64,000 nucleotides of DNA from Methanospirillum stamsii (GTDB lineage Archaea > Halobacteriota > Methanomicrobia > Methanomicrobiales > Methanospirillaceae), in NCBI RefSeq assembly GCF_003173335.1, contig NZ_QGMZ01000027.1, positions 1-64,000 of the forward strand, read 5' to 3'. Shown here piece by piece: positions 27,544 to 36,685 of the stretch. Each line of letters starts with the position of its first letter. Within the stretch, counting starts at the first letter, position 1. The position numbers and the translations under genes are program-made. The notes beneath the pieces were generated by a model, which searched no databases, was not told the DNA's origin, and saw nothing but the letters and a program-made list of their open reading frames with translations.

Positions 27544-29522
27544 GAATAATCCTCATTATTTACGTGTGTATAGATACGATTTTCACGGAATGGAATAAAT
27601 TCCCTTCCTCCTCCGGAATAAAACCTGCCAAAAAATTCAATGTAATGCAGACGAAGAGCATGAATAACACTTCCAAGAGTCTGAATTGCAAGGTTAAAGA
27701 ACTGTCCGGCAATACAGAAGATAATCGCCGGTACAATCATAAATGGGTGAACAGATGCTATCATTTCAGATAAAATATTAATTGTCATCGCTATTCCTCC
27801 GGTAGCAAGAGCGAGAGCTAAGATCCTGACATAGGAAAGCCAGTCTCCCAGGAATCCGGTAAGACTGAAAAAGCCCATCGGGCCCTTTTTAAGAAATAAC
27901 ACTGCAAGCCCGATGAGTCCCCCACCAATAGCAAGATTGGTAATTATAGATGGAAATGTTGTCCAGCCAAAAAACTGAATCAACAGAACTGCTGCTGAAG
28001 GCTGGAGAATAAACCAGATAATGTTCTCCTGGATAGCAGCACTGTACAGCCGATTCCGGATATTTTCCCAAAGTCCAATGATAATACCAAGGTTGAGGTG
28101 GATTGTACCAATGATAAGGGCTATCTGGAATAATAAGATTGGAGAATTAAGCGGTTCAATCAGCACAAATGGTGGCTGAATATTGAAAAACCGAGGAAGC
28201 AGATCTCCAAACCAGCCCCCCTGAATTGTCCCAAGGATAATATCTGCAACACCAGAACAGAGGAGGATATAACTCATATCCCGAAACGATGCATCGGTTC
28301 TTCCAGGTCCACGGTATAAGAGCCACCCGACAAGGGCAATAATAAGTCCATATCCGGCATCACCCAGCATCATCCCGAAAAAGAGCAGATAAGCGGGTGC
28401 AAAAAATGGAGTAGGATCTATCTCATCGTACCTGGGTCGGGAAAATGTCGTTGTAAGGAGTTCAAATGGTGCCAGCCAGGAGGGGTTATCATACCTGACC
28501 GGAACATCATCATGCGGGTCAGCCGGTTCCGTAATTACAAAGCACTCCTCCCCTGTGGCCGACCGGATGAGAGACTTCAGTTTTTCCTCATCCCTTTGTC
28601 GTACCCATCCCCGGAGATACGAAACATCTCTGCTTGTCCCAAATTTCCGGTTAATATCAATCCTTTCCCGCCGGAGGATGAGCTCTTCACGGTATGCCTG
28701 AAGTAGTGATAGATAGGTATGGGCATAATCAGTCAGTTGTTCCTGTAGTTTCTGTTCTTTTGTAGCATATTCAGAAAGTAGCGCCAGTTCCTGCTTTTGC
28801 ATATCATCTGGCAGGCCGGAGAAACTTTCAGGAAAAACCAGCTGATTAAACCACGAGGCATGAATCAGATCAGATAATGCATCCCGGTGATTATTGGTAG
28901 AGACACAAAAAATCAGGATTATACCATCTTTTTTTTCTGAATACAGGGAAATTTCATCAGTTCCTGCCTCTGCAAGCCATCTATCCGGGAGGGAAGAATG
29001 TTCCTCTTTTACATACCCGGCAATGAAATGTGTAAAAGGAGCAGGTTTCAGGTAAGATAGGGAAATTCCGGTTCCCTTCAGACGTTCAAGGCTTGCAATA
29101 TATCCTTCACATGATGTATAGTGATCCCGGTTTTTTTTCAGATCTTCCTGGATTTTTAAAACTTCCTCTGCCCGATCTAATTGAGAAAGGATATCAGAAA
29201 ACAGCCCATCGTGTGAACCTGAATAACCAGGAACATACTGTTGTTCCTGCCTGGAGAAAATTGATGTGAGAAGATTACCGGTTTTTTGAGCATATGGCTC
29301 CAGGATTTCAAGAACCCGATCAATCCTGAACTGAATGTTAAGTATTTTTTCGAGATCTTCTTTTGGAATTACCGGTACCTGAAAAGTTACATCACCGACA
29401 GGAACTGAACGAAGGTCTAGTATTTCCAGTTCTCCCTGTTTGTGAAGAGCAGTGGTGACCTCTAAAAGCCACCTCTGGTGGACCCCGATGAGGACATTAC
29501 TCATTCGAGCTGGATAAAACAT
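27540..29522 (-). CDS. atpI: A-type ATP synthase membrane subunit I (a), operon 2
   Basis: A protein of 660 residues with a soluble N-terminal half and about eight C-terminal membrane helices. PTPFFAPAYLLFFGMMLGDA, LSYVRILALALATGG (with the conserved Arg) and ALRLHYIEFFGRFYSGGG match subunit I. It must pair with the triple-hairpin K encoded next to it. It overlaps atpH2 by 26 nt. Confidence 0.94.
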   Translation of the reverse strand: MFYPARMSNVLIGVHQRWLLEVTTALHKQGELEILDLRSVPVGDVTFQVPVIPKEDLEKILNIQFRIDRVLEILEPYAQKTGNLLTSIFSRQEQQYVPGYSGSHDGLFSDILSQLDRAEEVLKIQEDLKKNRDHYTSCEGYIASLERLKGTGISLSYLKPAPFTHFIAGYVKEEHSSLPDRWLAEAGTDEISLYSEKKDGIILIFCVSTNNHRDALSDLIHASWFNQLVFPESFSGLPDDMQKQELALLSEYATKEQKLQEQLTDYAHTYLSLLQAYREELILRRERIDINRKFGTSRDVSYLRGWVRQRDEEKLKSLIRSATGEECFVITEPADPHDDVPVRYDNPSWLAPFELLTTTFSRPRYDEIDPTPFFAPAYLLFFGMMLGDAGYGLIIALVGWLLYRGPGRTDASFRDMSYILLCSGVADIILGTIQGGWFGDLLPRFFNIQPPFVLIEPLNSPILLFQIALIIGTIHLNLGIIIGLWENIRNRLYSAAIQENIIWFILQPSAAVLLIQFFGWTTFPSIITNLAIGGGLIGLAVLFLKKGPMGFFSLTGFLGDWLSYVRILALALATGGIAMTINILSEMIASVHPFMIVPAIIFCIAGQFFNLAIQTLGSVIHALRLHYIEFFGRFYSGGGREFIPFRENRIYTHVNNEDYS

Positions 29523-29838
29523 CCTCTTCTCCGGTTACAATACGGACAACCTGAAGAACTGCTGCATTGACATTCTTCTCTCCCTTGGACCGCAGGTTTG
29601 ATACTTCATTCTCCGCTTCCGACATCACGAAGAGAAGTTCCTTCCGTAATATTTCTTCTTCTTTCTCCCGTTCACTTCGAAGCCGGGTCTCGGCATCTGA
29701 AAGACGAACGGAAAATCGTTCTTCTCCTTCGCGCTTTGCTTCTTCCATCGCGAGTTTCATGCGATGTCGTGCAGTTTCGATCAGGTTGACTGCTTCTTTT
29801 TCAGCTTCTTTAATCTGATCAATCTCACGAAGATCCAT
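29497..29838 (-). CDS. atpH: A-type ATP synthase subunit H, operon 2
   Basis: A protein of 113 residues, one coiled coil (IDQIKEAEKEAVNLIETARH at the start, RSKGEKNVNAAVLQVVRIV near the end). It is the peripheral stalk partner of E and the first recognised gene of operon 2. Confidence 0.9.
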   Translation of the reverse strand: MDLREIDQIKEAEKEAVNLIETARHRMKLAMEEAKREGEERFSVRLSDAETRLRSEREKEEEILRKELLFVMSEAENEVSNLRSKGEKNVNAAVLQVVRIVTGEEDVLSSSNE

Positions 29839-29961
29839 ATTTCCCTAAATAATACTATTCCCCCTGCTCATTTATCAATTGTTATATGATAGCAGATGAG
29901 AACAAAGAGGAGGATGAGGGCAAAAAAAGAGCATTCGCCTGAAAGAAAGGACGGAATTATA

Positions 29962-30102
29962 TCATCGGATCCACATCCCATGATATAACGAGAGAAAAAT
30001 CACCATGAGAACCACAGGAACTGCAAGATGAATTGTAAAGGCGATGACTTCCATACAATACTGCACAAATTTTGAGGTCTTTTCATAATTCCTTACGTGC
30101 AT
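29962..30102 (-). CDS. Possible 46-residue single-helix membrane protein
   Basis: ATG 30102 opens a 46-codon frame ending at 29962. The product has an N-terminal polar part with one hydrophobic segment (FTIHLAVPVVLMVIFLSLYH) and a short tail. There is no ribosome binding site, but TATA-like stretches lie 13-35 nt upstream, so a leaderless transcript is possible. It lies about 120 nt before atpH2. It resembles no family I know and could be a chance frame; the membrane-like composition and position are the only support. Confidence 0.3.
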   Translation of the reverse strand: MHVRNYEKTSKFVQYCMEVIAFTIHLAVPVVLMVIFLSLYHGMWIR

Positions 30103-30152
30103 GTATAGTTATATTTACAAAATGGAATATACCCTTTCCTCTCCCCGGATAA

Positions 30153-31262
30153 TTACAATTCCACCAGCGAATAATCCTTTGAGCCAAGGCCAATAGAATG
30201 ACCATATTCAACAATATGTCTTCCCTCAACATATTCCCATACTCCGGTGAATTTATTCTCCCCGGGTTCATGGTGACAATGAAGAGATGAGCATTCAAGA
30301 CCTTTTTCAGCATTAATCAGGTCAAGAGCAGCGGCATCAATTGCCACCGGATCAGTCGACGCTAAAAAACCGATATCGGGGACTATTGGTGAGTCACTCC
30401 AGGGGACACAATCGCAATCGGGGGTTATATCGGTTAAAAAACTAATATACAAAACTTTTTCCTTAAGACCGGCAACTGCCCCTAATGCATATTCAGCCAT
30501 TCGTTCAAGAAAAACCGGAACATCCCGCTTCCACATGAAAGAGATGGCATGTTCCGGACAGACCTGGAGACAGGCAGAACACCCGTAACAAATGGATTTA
30601 TCAACAAATGCTTTCTCATTTTTCATACTGATTGCCTGGAAGGGACACTGGGTTAAACAGTAACCACACCCGATACAATCAGCATCACACACTTCAGCCT
30701 GCATTCCCTGGTGCTGATCACGTTTTCCTAATGGGGGAGCACAGCCCATGGCCAGGTTTTTTATCGCTCCGCCAAATCCGGCAAGAGCATGCCCTTTCAC
30801 ATGGCTAAGGACAATCATTGCCTGCGAATCCAGTATATCACGGGCAATTTTTACCGATGAAAAATGCTTTCCCCTGATAGGAACTTCAGCATAATTATTA
30901 CCAGTAAGACCATCGGCAATGATGACCGGTGCATCTACAACCGCATACGCAAATCCATGTCTTATCGCAGTAATAATGTGGTCAGCTGAATTATGCCTTG
31001 AACCAATGTACATCGTGTTGGTATCGGTGAGAAATGGTTTTCCAGATATGTTTCTGACTAAGTCCACTATCTGCCGGACATACACCGGCTTTATAAATGT
31101 ATCATTCCCTAACTCCCCGAAATGAAGTTTAATTGCTGTTAGATCACCTTCATTGATGATTCGAAGCAGACCTGCACTTTCACAGAGCCGAACAATTTTC
31201 TTCGCATTATTCTCTTCTGGACTTTTGATCCTCATCCTTGCAAGATAAACTATACTGGACAT
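30153..31262 (-). CDS. DUF362 protein with two ferredoxin [4Fe-4S] motifs
   Basis: About 369 residues from ATG 31262 (MSSIVYLARMRIKS); the frame is open to 31307. The body matches DUF362 proteins (KLHFGELGNDTFIKP, LSHVKGHALAGFGGAIKNLA). Near residue 190 there are two clusters of Cys, CIGCGYCLTQCP and CYGCSACLQVCP, binding two [4Fe-4S] centres. The family is common in methanogens and clostridia and is thought to act in redox chemistry, but its reaction is unknown. Confidence 0.85.
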   Translation of the reverse strand: MSSIVYLARMRIKSPEENNAKKIVRLCESAGLLRIINEGDLTAIKLHFGELGNDTFIKPVYVRQIVDLVRNISGKPFLTDTNTMYIGSRHNSADHIITAIRHGFAYAVVDAPVIIADGLTGNNYAEVPIRGKHFSSVKIARDILDSQAMIVLSHVKGHALAGFGGAIKNLAMGCAPPLGKRDQHQGMQAEVCDADCIGCGYCLTQCPFQAISMKNEKAFVDKSICYGCSACLQVCPEHAISFMWKRDVPVFLERMAEYALGAVAGLKEKVLYISFLTDITPDCDCVPWSDSPIVPDIGFLASTDPVAIDAAALDLINAEKGLECSSLHCHHEPGENKFTGVWEYVEGRHIVEYGHSIGLGSKDYSLVEL

Positions 31263-31315
31263 GACTACTCTTCCGGGAACATGGGTGAGCCAGATATATG
31301 AATCCAATTATTCCC

Positions 31316-32236
31316 TTATGTCAAAAGAAGTACGCCAATAACCGGAATAGTAACAAGTGACAACAAGGTAGAGATAAAAACCCCTTTTGAAGCCAGTTCT
31401 GCGTTAACACCATATTCTTCGGAGAGAAGAACCGTATTCGCGGCAACCGGCATGGCTGCAAGAAGAACAGAAACTCCAATCAATAACGGATCAGAAGTAA
31501 AAAACCTGATAATGAGAAGAACAATTATTGGAATTACGAGCAGTCTAAACCCGGATATTGCCCAAATCCTGATGTCAGAGATCATATCATAAACCGGAAG
31601 AGGTGCTAAAAATGTCCCGATAACTATCATGGCAAGAGGGGTGGTAATGTCCCCGAGCAGTGATATGGATTCATTTAAGGGTGACGGGATGGTAAGTCCG
31701 GTGCCAAGTAGAAACAAACCGATAAATGAAGCAATCAGTCCGGGAGTGATGATTCGTTTTACATCCGGATGACTGGCAAGATCAGGACGAAGGAGGAACA
31801 CTCCGATTGTAAAGACCAAAAACCCAAAAGGTAGATTTATCAGAGTCACATAAAATACTGACTCTTCTCCAAACATTGCAAATGCTACTGGGTATCCCAT
31901 GAAACCGAGATTTGAAAAAATGAGCATGAACCTCATAACTCCTGTTTCAAAAAGGGAACCCTTGAAAAAATACGGGACTAATACTGCAATAGTAAATGAT
32001 ACTGCATACACCACGATCTCAATCAAAAGAAGAATTTTCATTGAATGAATAAGTCCGGAAGATAACGGGACCTGCATACTCTCCAGGATAAGACAGGGAA
32101 TAGACACATTCACCAGGAGTGAGGAGAGACCGGATGCTCCACTCCGTGATAAGTAGCCAACCCGGTATGCGATAAAACCGACACCTATCAGAATGAAGAG
32201 TGTAAAAATACTTGATGCTACCGGAAAAAAATCCAT
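31316..32236 (-). CDS. AEC family membrane transporter
   Basis: A protein of 306 residues with about ten membrane helices. The start (FILIGVGFIAYRVGYLSRSG), the conserved Asn/Pro-rich helix NVSIPCLILESMQ and the ending TVLLSEEYGVNAELASKGVF are typical of the auxin efflux carrier family, whose archaeal members probably export organic anions. The substrate is unknown. It sits 53 nt upstream of the DUF362 gene on the same strand. Confidence 0.88.
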   Translation of the reverse strand: MDFFPVASSIFTLFILIGVGFIAYRVGYLSRSGASGLSSLLVNVSIPCLILESMQVPLSSGLIHSMKILLLIEIVVYAVSFTIAVLVPYFFKGSLFETGVMRFMLIFSNLGFMGYPVAFAMFGEESVFYVTLINLPFGFLVFTIGVFLLRPDLASHPDVKRIITPGLIASFIGLFLLGTGLTIPSPLNESISLLGDITTPLAMIVIGTFLAPLPVYDMISDIRIWAISGFRLLVIPIIVLLIIRFFTSDPLLIGVSVLLAAMPVAANTVLLSEEYGVNAELASKGVFISTLLSLVTIPVIGVLLLT

Positions 32237-32396
32237 ATGACCTGCTTTTGAGAGATGAATGAAATCCTCGTGATAGTCTTTTCCTAAATTTCTGTCGCGA
32301 ATATATTATTTTACTTCTATGGTCAAGAGTCCATTCATCACCATCAGGCATAACCTGGGTTCATGAGAGGGGAATTATCTTCTTTTCTTAAAGTCC

Positions 32397-32417
32397 ATAG
32401 GTAAATGGAATACCTAT
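32397..32417 (+). promoter_or_regulatory. Inverted repeat covering the lemA start codon
   Basis: ATAGGTA (32397-32403) and TACCTAT (32411-32417) form a 7-bp stem with the loop AATGGAA. The 3' arm includes the first two bases of the start codon ATG at 32416, and the 5' arm includes the only SD-like AGGT. It could hide the start in RNA or be an operator in DNA. Confidence 0.35.
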
Positions 32418-32973
32418 GATTGAATGGATAATCATCGGGGTTATAATCCTCGTTGTAATCGGACTCATCGTCTGGTTCATATCACTGTATAATCGATTTT
32501 TTGCCTTAAAAAATTCATATGAGGCCACGATGGGCCAGATAAAGGTGGCCCTGAAAAAACGTCTGGATATGATTGACCAGCTCCTGGGCGCAGTAAAGAG
32601 TTATGCAGCATTTGAACAGGAGACCTTTGAACGAGTTACCGCAATGCGGAGTCAAGTGGGATCAGCAGGAAGCGGCGATATCCCTGCCCTTGAAGCTGAA
32701 TCCAGATCAATTCTGGGCAGGCTATTTGCGGTTATGGAAAATTATCCTGATCTGAAGACTCAGCAGACGGTATCTGACCTTATGGGTAGCGTAAAAAATG
32801 TTGAAGATGAGATAGCCAGGCAGCGATATACCTGTAATAATATTGCAGAGCAGTTTAATACGATGGTCGACACCATCCCTTCGAATTTTGTTGCGGGGAT
32901 AGCCGGCCTTTCCAAATTAGAATACCTGGAGTTCGAAGAAGAGATAAACAAAAGACCTGAAATCTCCTTTTAA
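32416..32973 (+). CDS. LemA family protein
   Basis: A protein of 185 residues with one N-terminal membrane helix (IIIGVIILVVIGLIVWFISL) followed by the LemA four-helix domain (NSYEATMGQIKVALKKRLDM; YTCNNIAEQFNTMVDTIPSN). LemA proteins are single-pass, with the helical domain on one side of the membrane; their role is not known. The gene is alone on the plus strand and converges with the diadenylate cyclase gene. Confidence 0.88.
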   Translation: MIEWIIIGVIILVVIGLIVWFISLYNRFFALKNSYEATMGQIKVALKKRLDMIDQLLGAVKSYAAFEQETFERVTAMRSQVGSAGSGDIPALEAESRSILGRLFAVMENYPDLKTQQTVSDLMGSVKNVEDEIARQRYTCNNIAEQFNTMVDTIPSNFVAGIAGLSKLEYLEFEEEINKRPEISF

Positions 32974-32979
32974 TCTTTT

Positions 32980-34260
32980 TTAACAGGTCTCAAAAATTAT
33001 CCGGCCTTTGGCCATAATCCGGACCTGACCGCCACTTTCAGAAACTACAATTCCAATAGCTCTTGTTTCCTGGGTTATTGCTGCAACAGACACGTGTCTT
33101 GTTCCGAATCCTTTTGATAATTTTACTTTGCTGGTATCTATCGAGATATATCTGCCTGCAGCTTCCACCGTTCCATCCTCACGGATAACAAATGCACCAT
33201 CGAGGAGAGAGAGTTCCTTGATATTCTCCCGCATATCAGCATTGGTAATTAACCTTTCAGAGGGCTTGTGCCCGGCAAGAGGGTTCAGTATTAACTGACG
33301 TGACCGTTCCAGGACTGCGTCACTGTCTCCAAGGACAAAAGCAGTCCCCACAGCTTTACCCTCTCGTCCTTCCCGGGCAATTTCTATCGCAAGTTTTAGT
33401 ACCTGTATCAGGATATTACGATCTCCATAGTAACATTTCATCACCTGATCCGCAATATGAGTCAGATCTTTCTCGGAGACAGGCCCTGAAGAGGACCGGG
33501 AAATAACACCGGTTCCGTGTTCAGGAAGTCGGCTTCTGATATGATAAATGACAAGACCGCTGATAACCAGACCTCCTACCCCGATGCCAATGAGAATCCA
33601 GAATAGCGGAGTTGACATGAAGGGTATTTCACCATTCATCCCAGGAGGGAGCATTCCGGGAGTAATATTTACGGTCAGATTAGATGCAGTAATATTTTCT
33701 CTTGATGAAAAAAACTGGGGATCAATCGTCAGTAAAAACCGGTATGAATCATATGCCTCATCATACATCCCCTGTTTTTCATAACAGACCGCACGGTGAT
33801 ACCAGGCATCGACATAATATGGCTCCCGGGCAATTGCTTTTTCAAACTCTGTCAAGGCTGCTGCACAATTACCAACATCCGCATATGCCCTTCCCCATTG
33901 GTAATACGTTTCAGCGGTTTCATTATTCCCGGTACCAACTGGAGTTTCGGTAAGTGTAGGAGTTACAGAGGTAACCACAGGCCGGGGAGAGGGTAACTGG
34001 ACCGGAGTCTCTCCGGGAGTTCCTGTGGGTTTAGGCGTATTGTCAACCGGAGGCTTTACTTCGGGTTCCTTGGTATGAATTGGAGCAATCGTCGCTTTTA
34101 ATGATGGTTCCTCAACAGGAAGCGAAGATGTAACTACCGGTGTTGCCAGAGTTGTAACTGTAGTTGTGACCGTATCAGCAGAACATGCCTGAATTCCGAT
34201 AAAACCTGCCAAAACCAGAATAAACACCATCAGGCACCGGTACCAGAAGATGGTGTTCAT
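32980..34260 (-). CDS. Membrane-bound diadenylate cyclase with TPR and Pro/Thr-rich ectodomain
   Basis: Four parts are visible: an N-terminal signal or anchor (FWYRCLMVFILVLAGFIGIQ); a Pro/Thr-rich stretch with TPR repeats (TYYQWGRAYADVGNCAAALT); a membrane helix (FWILIGIGVGGLVISGLVIY); and a C-terminal DisA_N/DAC domain. The DAC motifs are DGAFVI, GTRHVSVAAIT (the usual RHR reads RHV) and IVVSES, so synthesis of cyclic di-AMP in the cytosol is likely, with the TPR part outside. The frame is open to 34314; ATG 34260 fits better with a TATA element near 34321-34330. The layout is unlike the soluble archaeal DacZ. Confidence 0.75.
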   Translation of the reverse strand: MNTIFWYRCLMVFILVLAGFIGIQACSADTVTTTVTTLATPVVTSSLPVEEPSLKATIAPIHTKEPEVKPPVDNTPKPTGTPGETPVQLPSPRPVVTSVTPTLTETPVGTGNNETAETYYQWGRAYADVGNCAAALTEFEKAIAREPYYVDAWYHRAVCYEKQGMYDEAYDSYRFLLTIDPQFFSSRENITASNLTVNITPGMLPPGMNGEIPFMSTPLFWILIGIGVGGLVISGLVIYHIRSRLPEHGTGVISRSSSGPVSEKDLTHIADQVMKCYYGDRNILIQVLKLAIEIAREGREGKAVGTAFVLGDSDAVLERSRQLILNPLAGHKPSERLITNADMRENIKELSLLDGAFVIREDGTVEAAGRYISIDTSKVKLSKGFGTRHVSVAAITQETRAIGIVVSESGGQVRIMAKGRIIFETC

Positions 34261-34390
34261 AGTAATATTAAGGTGCTGATAACTGATAAATGTGTAACCG
34301 GAAGGACGTGTCATTTTGAGTATTAATATAGTTTACAGTCCTGATTCCGAATAAACACAAGAATTATCAGGATATATAAAAAATTTATTT

Positions 34391-36445
34391 TCAATCAAAC
34401 CCTGCGATGATCGTATGATCCCGTGTTACGTTTATAAACTGATATTCAGGTGTAGCATTTACGGCTGATCCATCGATGAGCAGATAATCAACCTCATGGC
34501 CTTCATACGGAGTCATAACAAAAGTGATGTTACCCTCCGCCATAACTTCTATCGTTCCTTCCGGAAAAATCGCTCCTCCCGGTCCTGCATATGCGGTGAT
34601 GGTATATCCGGGAACTAGCCCGCCATCTGCTGTATTTACCATAACCATTGACTCAATACCTGAACTGTTTTCTGCTCCGGCATCTTTGGGCAGGTATGTC
34701 AGCACAGGTGGAATTACCATAGTAGGGGTAGTATTAACCGATTCAATCACAGGAGGACTCACATTCGAACCATCAAATGGTTCGGTGAGATTTGACAACT
34801 GTAGGATGGTTGCTCCGGGGTTTTCCGGAGAGACTGCTGCTGGTTCATTGGTATTTATTACCACCGTTTCATCTGCTGCAGGATACCTGGAAATTGTTCC
34901 GGCTCCAATCGTCCTGGTATCATCCATTATCTTCCATGAGGAATACAGAGACATGTCTGCGGGTACCGGAACGGAGAGGGTAGAAGTGAGTACCGTATCA
35001 AGGTTTACTTCAGTTCCAGCACTGGTCAGAAGGATCACCTGGTTCCCCGGTGTAAGGCCGGTAAAAAGAAGGTAACCGTTTTTCACCGGAGAAATGTTTG
35101 TTACAGAATCATTGTCTACGATCTGACTTGTGTTATTACCAGCTTCTTCTTTGACACGGACAACTTCTGATCCCAAGGCAGAGAATGCTGACTCACCATC
35201 AACATATTCATTCTGAACCGGAGTTAAGGGGAGAGCAATTTCTGCTTCGGTAACATTTTCACTGAGAATTTTATCCGAAGGAATCTCACTGACCTCCTCG
35301 GAATCATTTGTTCCGGTCAGGTTACCATCAGAAACAGTCTGGTTTTCTGCTTCTATACTTGCAACAGGCTCAACAGGTTCAGGAGTTGGAGCGGGATAAT
35401 TCTTCTCGGTGTTAGTAAGGGGGAGGTAATCAATATTGTAGGAATTTATTTCGTATGGTTTATCCCCGATACCAAATCCGTCTTCATCATCTACAGTGTC
35501 AGAATAACCTTCAAGTCCTGGAGCAGAACCCCAGTAATTACCACCCATATACGGGCCGCCAAGGATATTCACACCTACTTCAAGAGTCGTGTTCCAGGTT
35601 ATATCACTGCTGATTTCATCAACTGAGATGTTTTCCACTGATCCAAAGTAATTATTATAAATATCAGCACCGGTCACTCCATTTCCAATAACTACAACAG
35701 GTCCGGTTTCAGTCTTTGAAAAGTTATTATCGGTGATGGTTGAATCCCTGGAATTTTCAATCTTCAGTGCAGCGTACTTGTTATCACTGACACTGTTTTT
35801 TACCATGCTAAATCCGGATGAATCGGTAACCTCTATTCCGTATACATCACATGAATTGACATTATTGTCGGAAAGTGAAACATCAACAGTATTGGCAACC
35901 AGAATCCCGGCCCCATTGTCCTTGACATTATTTTTCGTAAGGGTGACCTTATTTGAATTCTGTTCAATATTTATTGCCGTAGAACAATCCCGGATCATAT
36001 TGTCGACCAATTGGATAACATCAGAATACTCAATATGGATGCCGGTCAGACAATCGATGATATCAAGGTTTGTTACCTCATTCCTGTCACCTTCCTGGCC
36101 TTTGACATACTGGTAACTGACTGCTGAATTCCAGTCCTCAAGTTTCAGGTTTTTAACGGTAACATTAGTAATGGAACCTCCGTACTTGTTGACATATACC
36201 CCGACAGATTTGTCACGAAGATCTCCTCCGAGGAAATGACCCTGACCGTCAAGAACAACATCAGAACATTCGATTTTTATTCCGTATACATCAGTAAGTC
36301 CCCTCGCATCTTCTGTCAGTTCGTATGTTCCCGGAGATGTTATTACAGCAGGAGCGACTATTGGTTGGGCTGCTCCAAAAGCACACATTAATACGAGTAT
36401 CACCAGGATTGAAAGACCCTGGAGATATATTTTTTTCTTACACAT
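34391..36445 (-). CDS. Secreted beta-helix (NosD-like) surface protein
   Basis: About 684 residues from ATG 36445, which follows AGGTG at a spacing of 6 nt (the open frame reaches 36454). A signal peptide (LSILVILVLMCAFGAAQ) is followed by a right-handed beta-helix of NosD-type repeats, about residues 35-330 (many copies of NxxTxNxxxxxG-like turns), ending in GGNYWGSAPG and DGFGIGDKPYEI. A Thr/Pro/Asn-rich linker leads to a C-terminal InlB-B-like repeat (FVMTPYEGHEVDYLLIDG). It is likely cell-surface exposed and possibly adhesive. It lies upstream of the cyclase gene on the same strand. Confidence 0.82.
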   Translation of the reverse strand: MCKKKIYLQGLSILVILVLMCAFGAAQPIVAPAVITSPGTYELTEDARGLTDVYGIKIECSDVVLDGQGHFLGGDLRDKSVGVYVNKYGGSITNVTVKNLKLEDWNSAVSYQYVKGQEGDRNEVTNLDIIDCLTGIHIEYSDVIQLVDNMIRDCSTAINIEQNSNKVTLTKNNVKDNGAGILVANTVDVSLSDNNVNSCDVYGIEVTDSSGFSMVKNSVSDNKYAALKIENSRDSTITDNNFSKTETGPVVVIGNGVTGADIYNNYFGSVENISVDEISSDITWNTTLEVGVNILGGPYMGGNYWGSAPGLEGYSDTVDDEDGFGIGDKPYEINSYNIDYLPLTNTEKNYPAPTPEPVEPVASIEAENQTVSDGNLTGTNDSEEVSEIPSDKILSENVTEAEIALPLTPVQNEYVDGESAFSALGSEVVRVKEEAGNNTSQIVDNDSVTNISPVKNGYLLFTGLTPGNQVILLTSAGTEVNLDTVLTSTLSVPVPADMSLYSSWKIMDDTRTIGAGTISRYPAADETVVINTNEPAAVSPENPGATILQLSNLTEPFDGSNVSPPVIESVNTTPTMVIPPVLTYLPKDAGAENSSGIESMVMVNTADGGLVPGYTITAYAGPGGAIFPEGTIEVMAEGNITFVMTPYEGHEVDYLLIDGSAVNATPEYQFINVTRDHTIIAGFD

Positions 36446-36472
36446 ATCAAACACCTAAATCCCCTTTTTAAT

Positions 36473-36492
36473 TTCTCAGGCAAACCTGAGAA
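36473..36492 (-). promoter_or_regulatory. Hairpin in the leader of the surface protein gene
   Basis: TTCTCAGG and CCTGAGAA form a perfect 8-bp stem with a 4-nt loop, 28 nt upstream of the ATG at 36445. It could be an RNA structure in the leader or a DNA operator. The rest of the 240-nt gap to the endonuclease gene holds no visible gene. Confidence 0.35.
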
Positions 36493-36685
36493 GAATTCCC
36501 TACCTTTTACGTATATGCAAGACACCCTATAAGGTTCTCGATAAATTCACACTAATCAAGGGTATTTACTTCACATGACCATAAAAATTCAATGAAAAAG
36601 TAAAGAACAGATACAGGAATATTATTTAGAAATTTGAATATTTTAACGAAAATCTCGCCATATTAGGTTGTTTTAACATATTTAA

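Noticed and set aside
34524-35075. 183-residue open frame antisense to the beta-helix protein
   Set aside because: It covers a repeat-rich coding region and shows only shadow composition; the minus-strand protein has a signal peptide and clear repeats.
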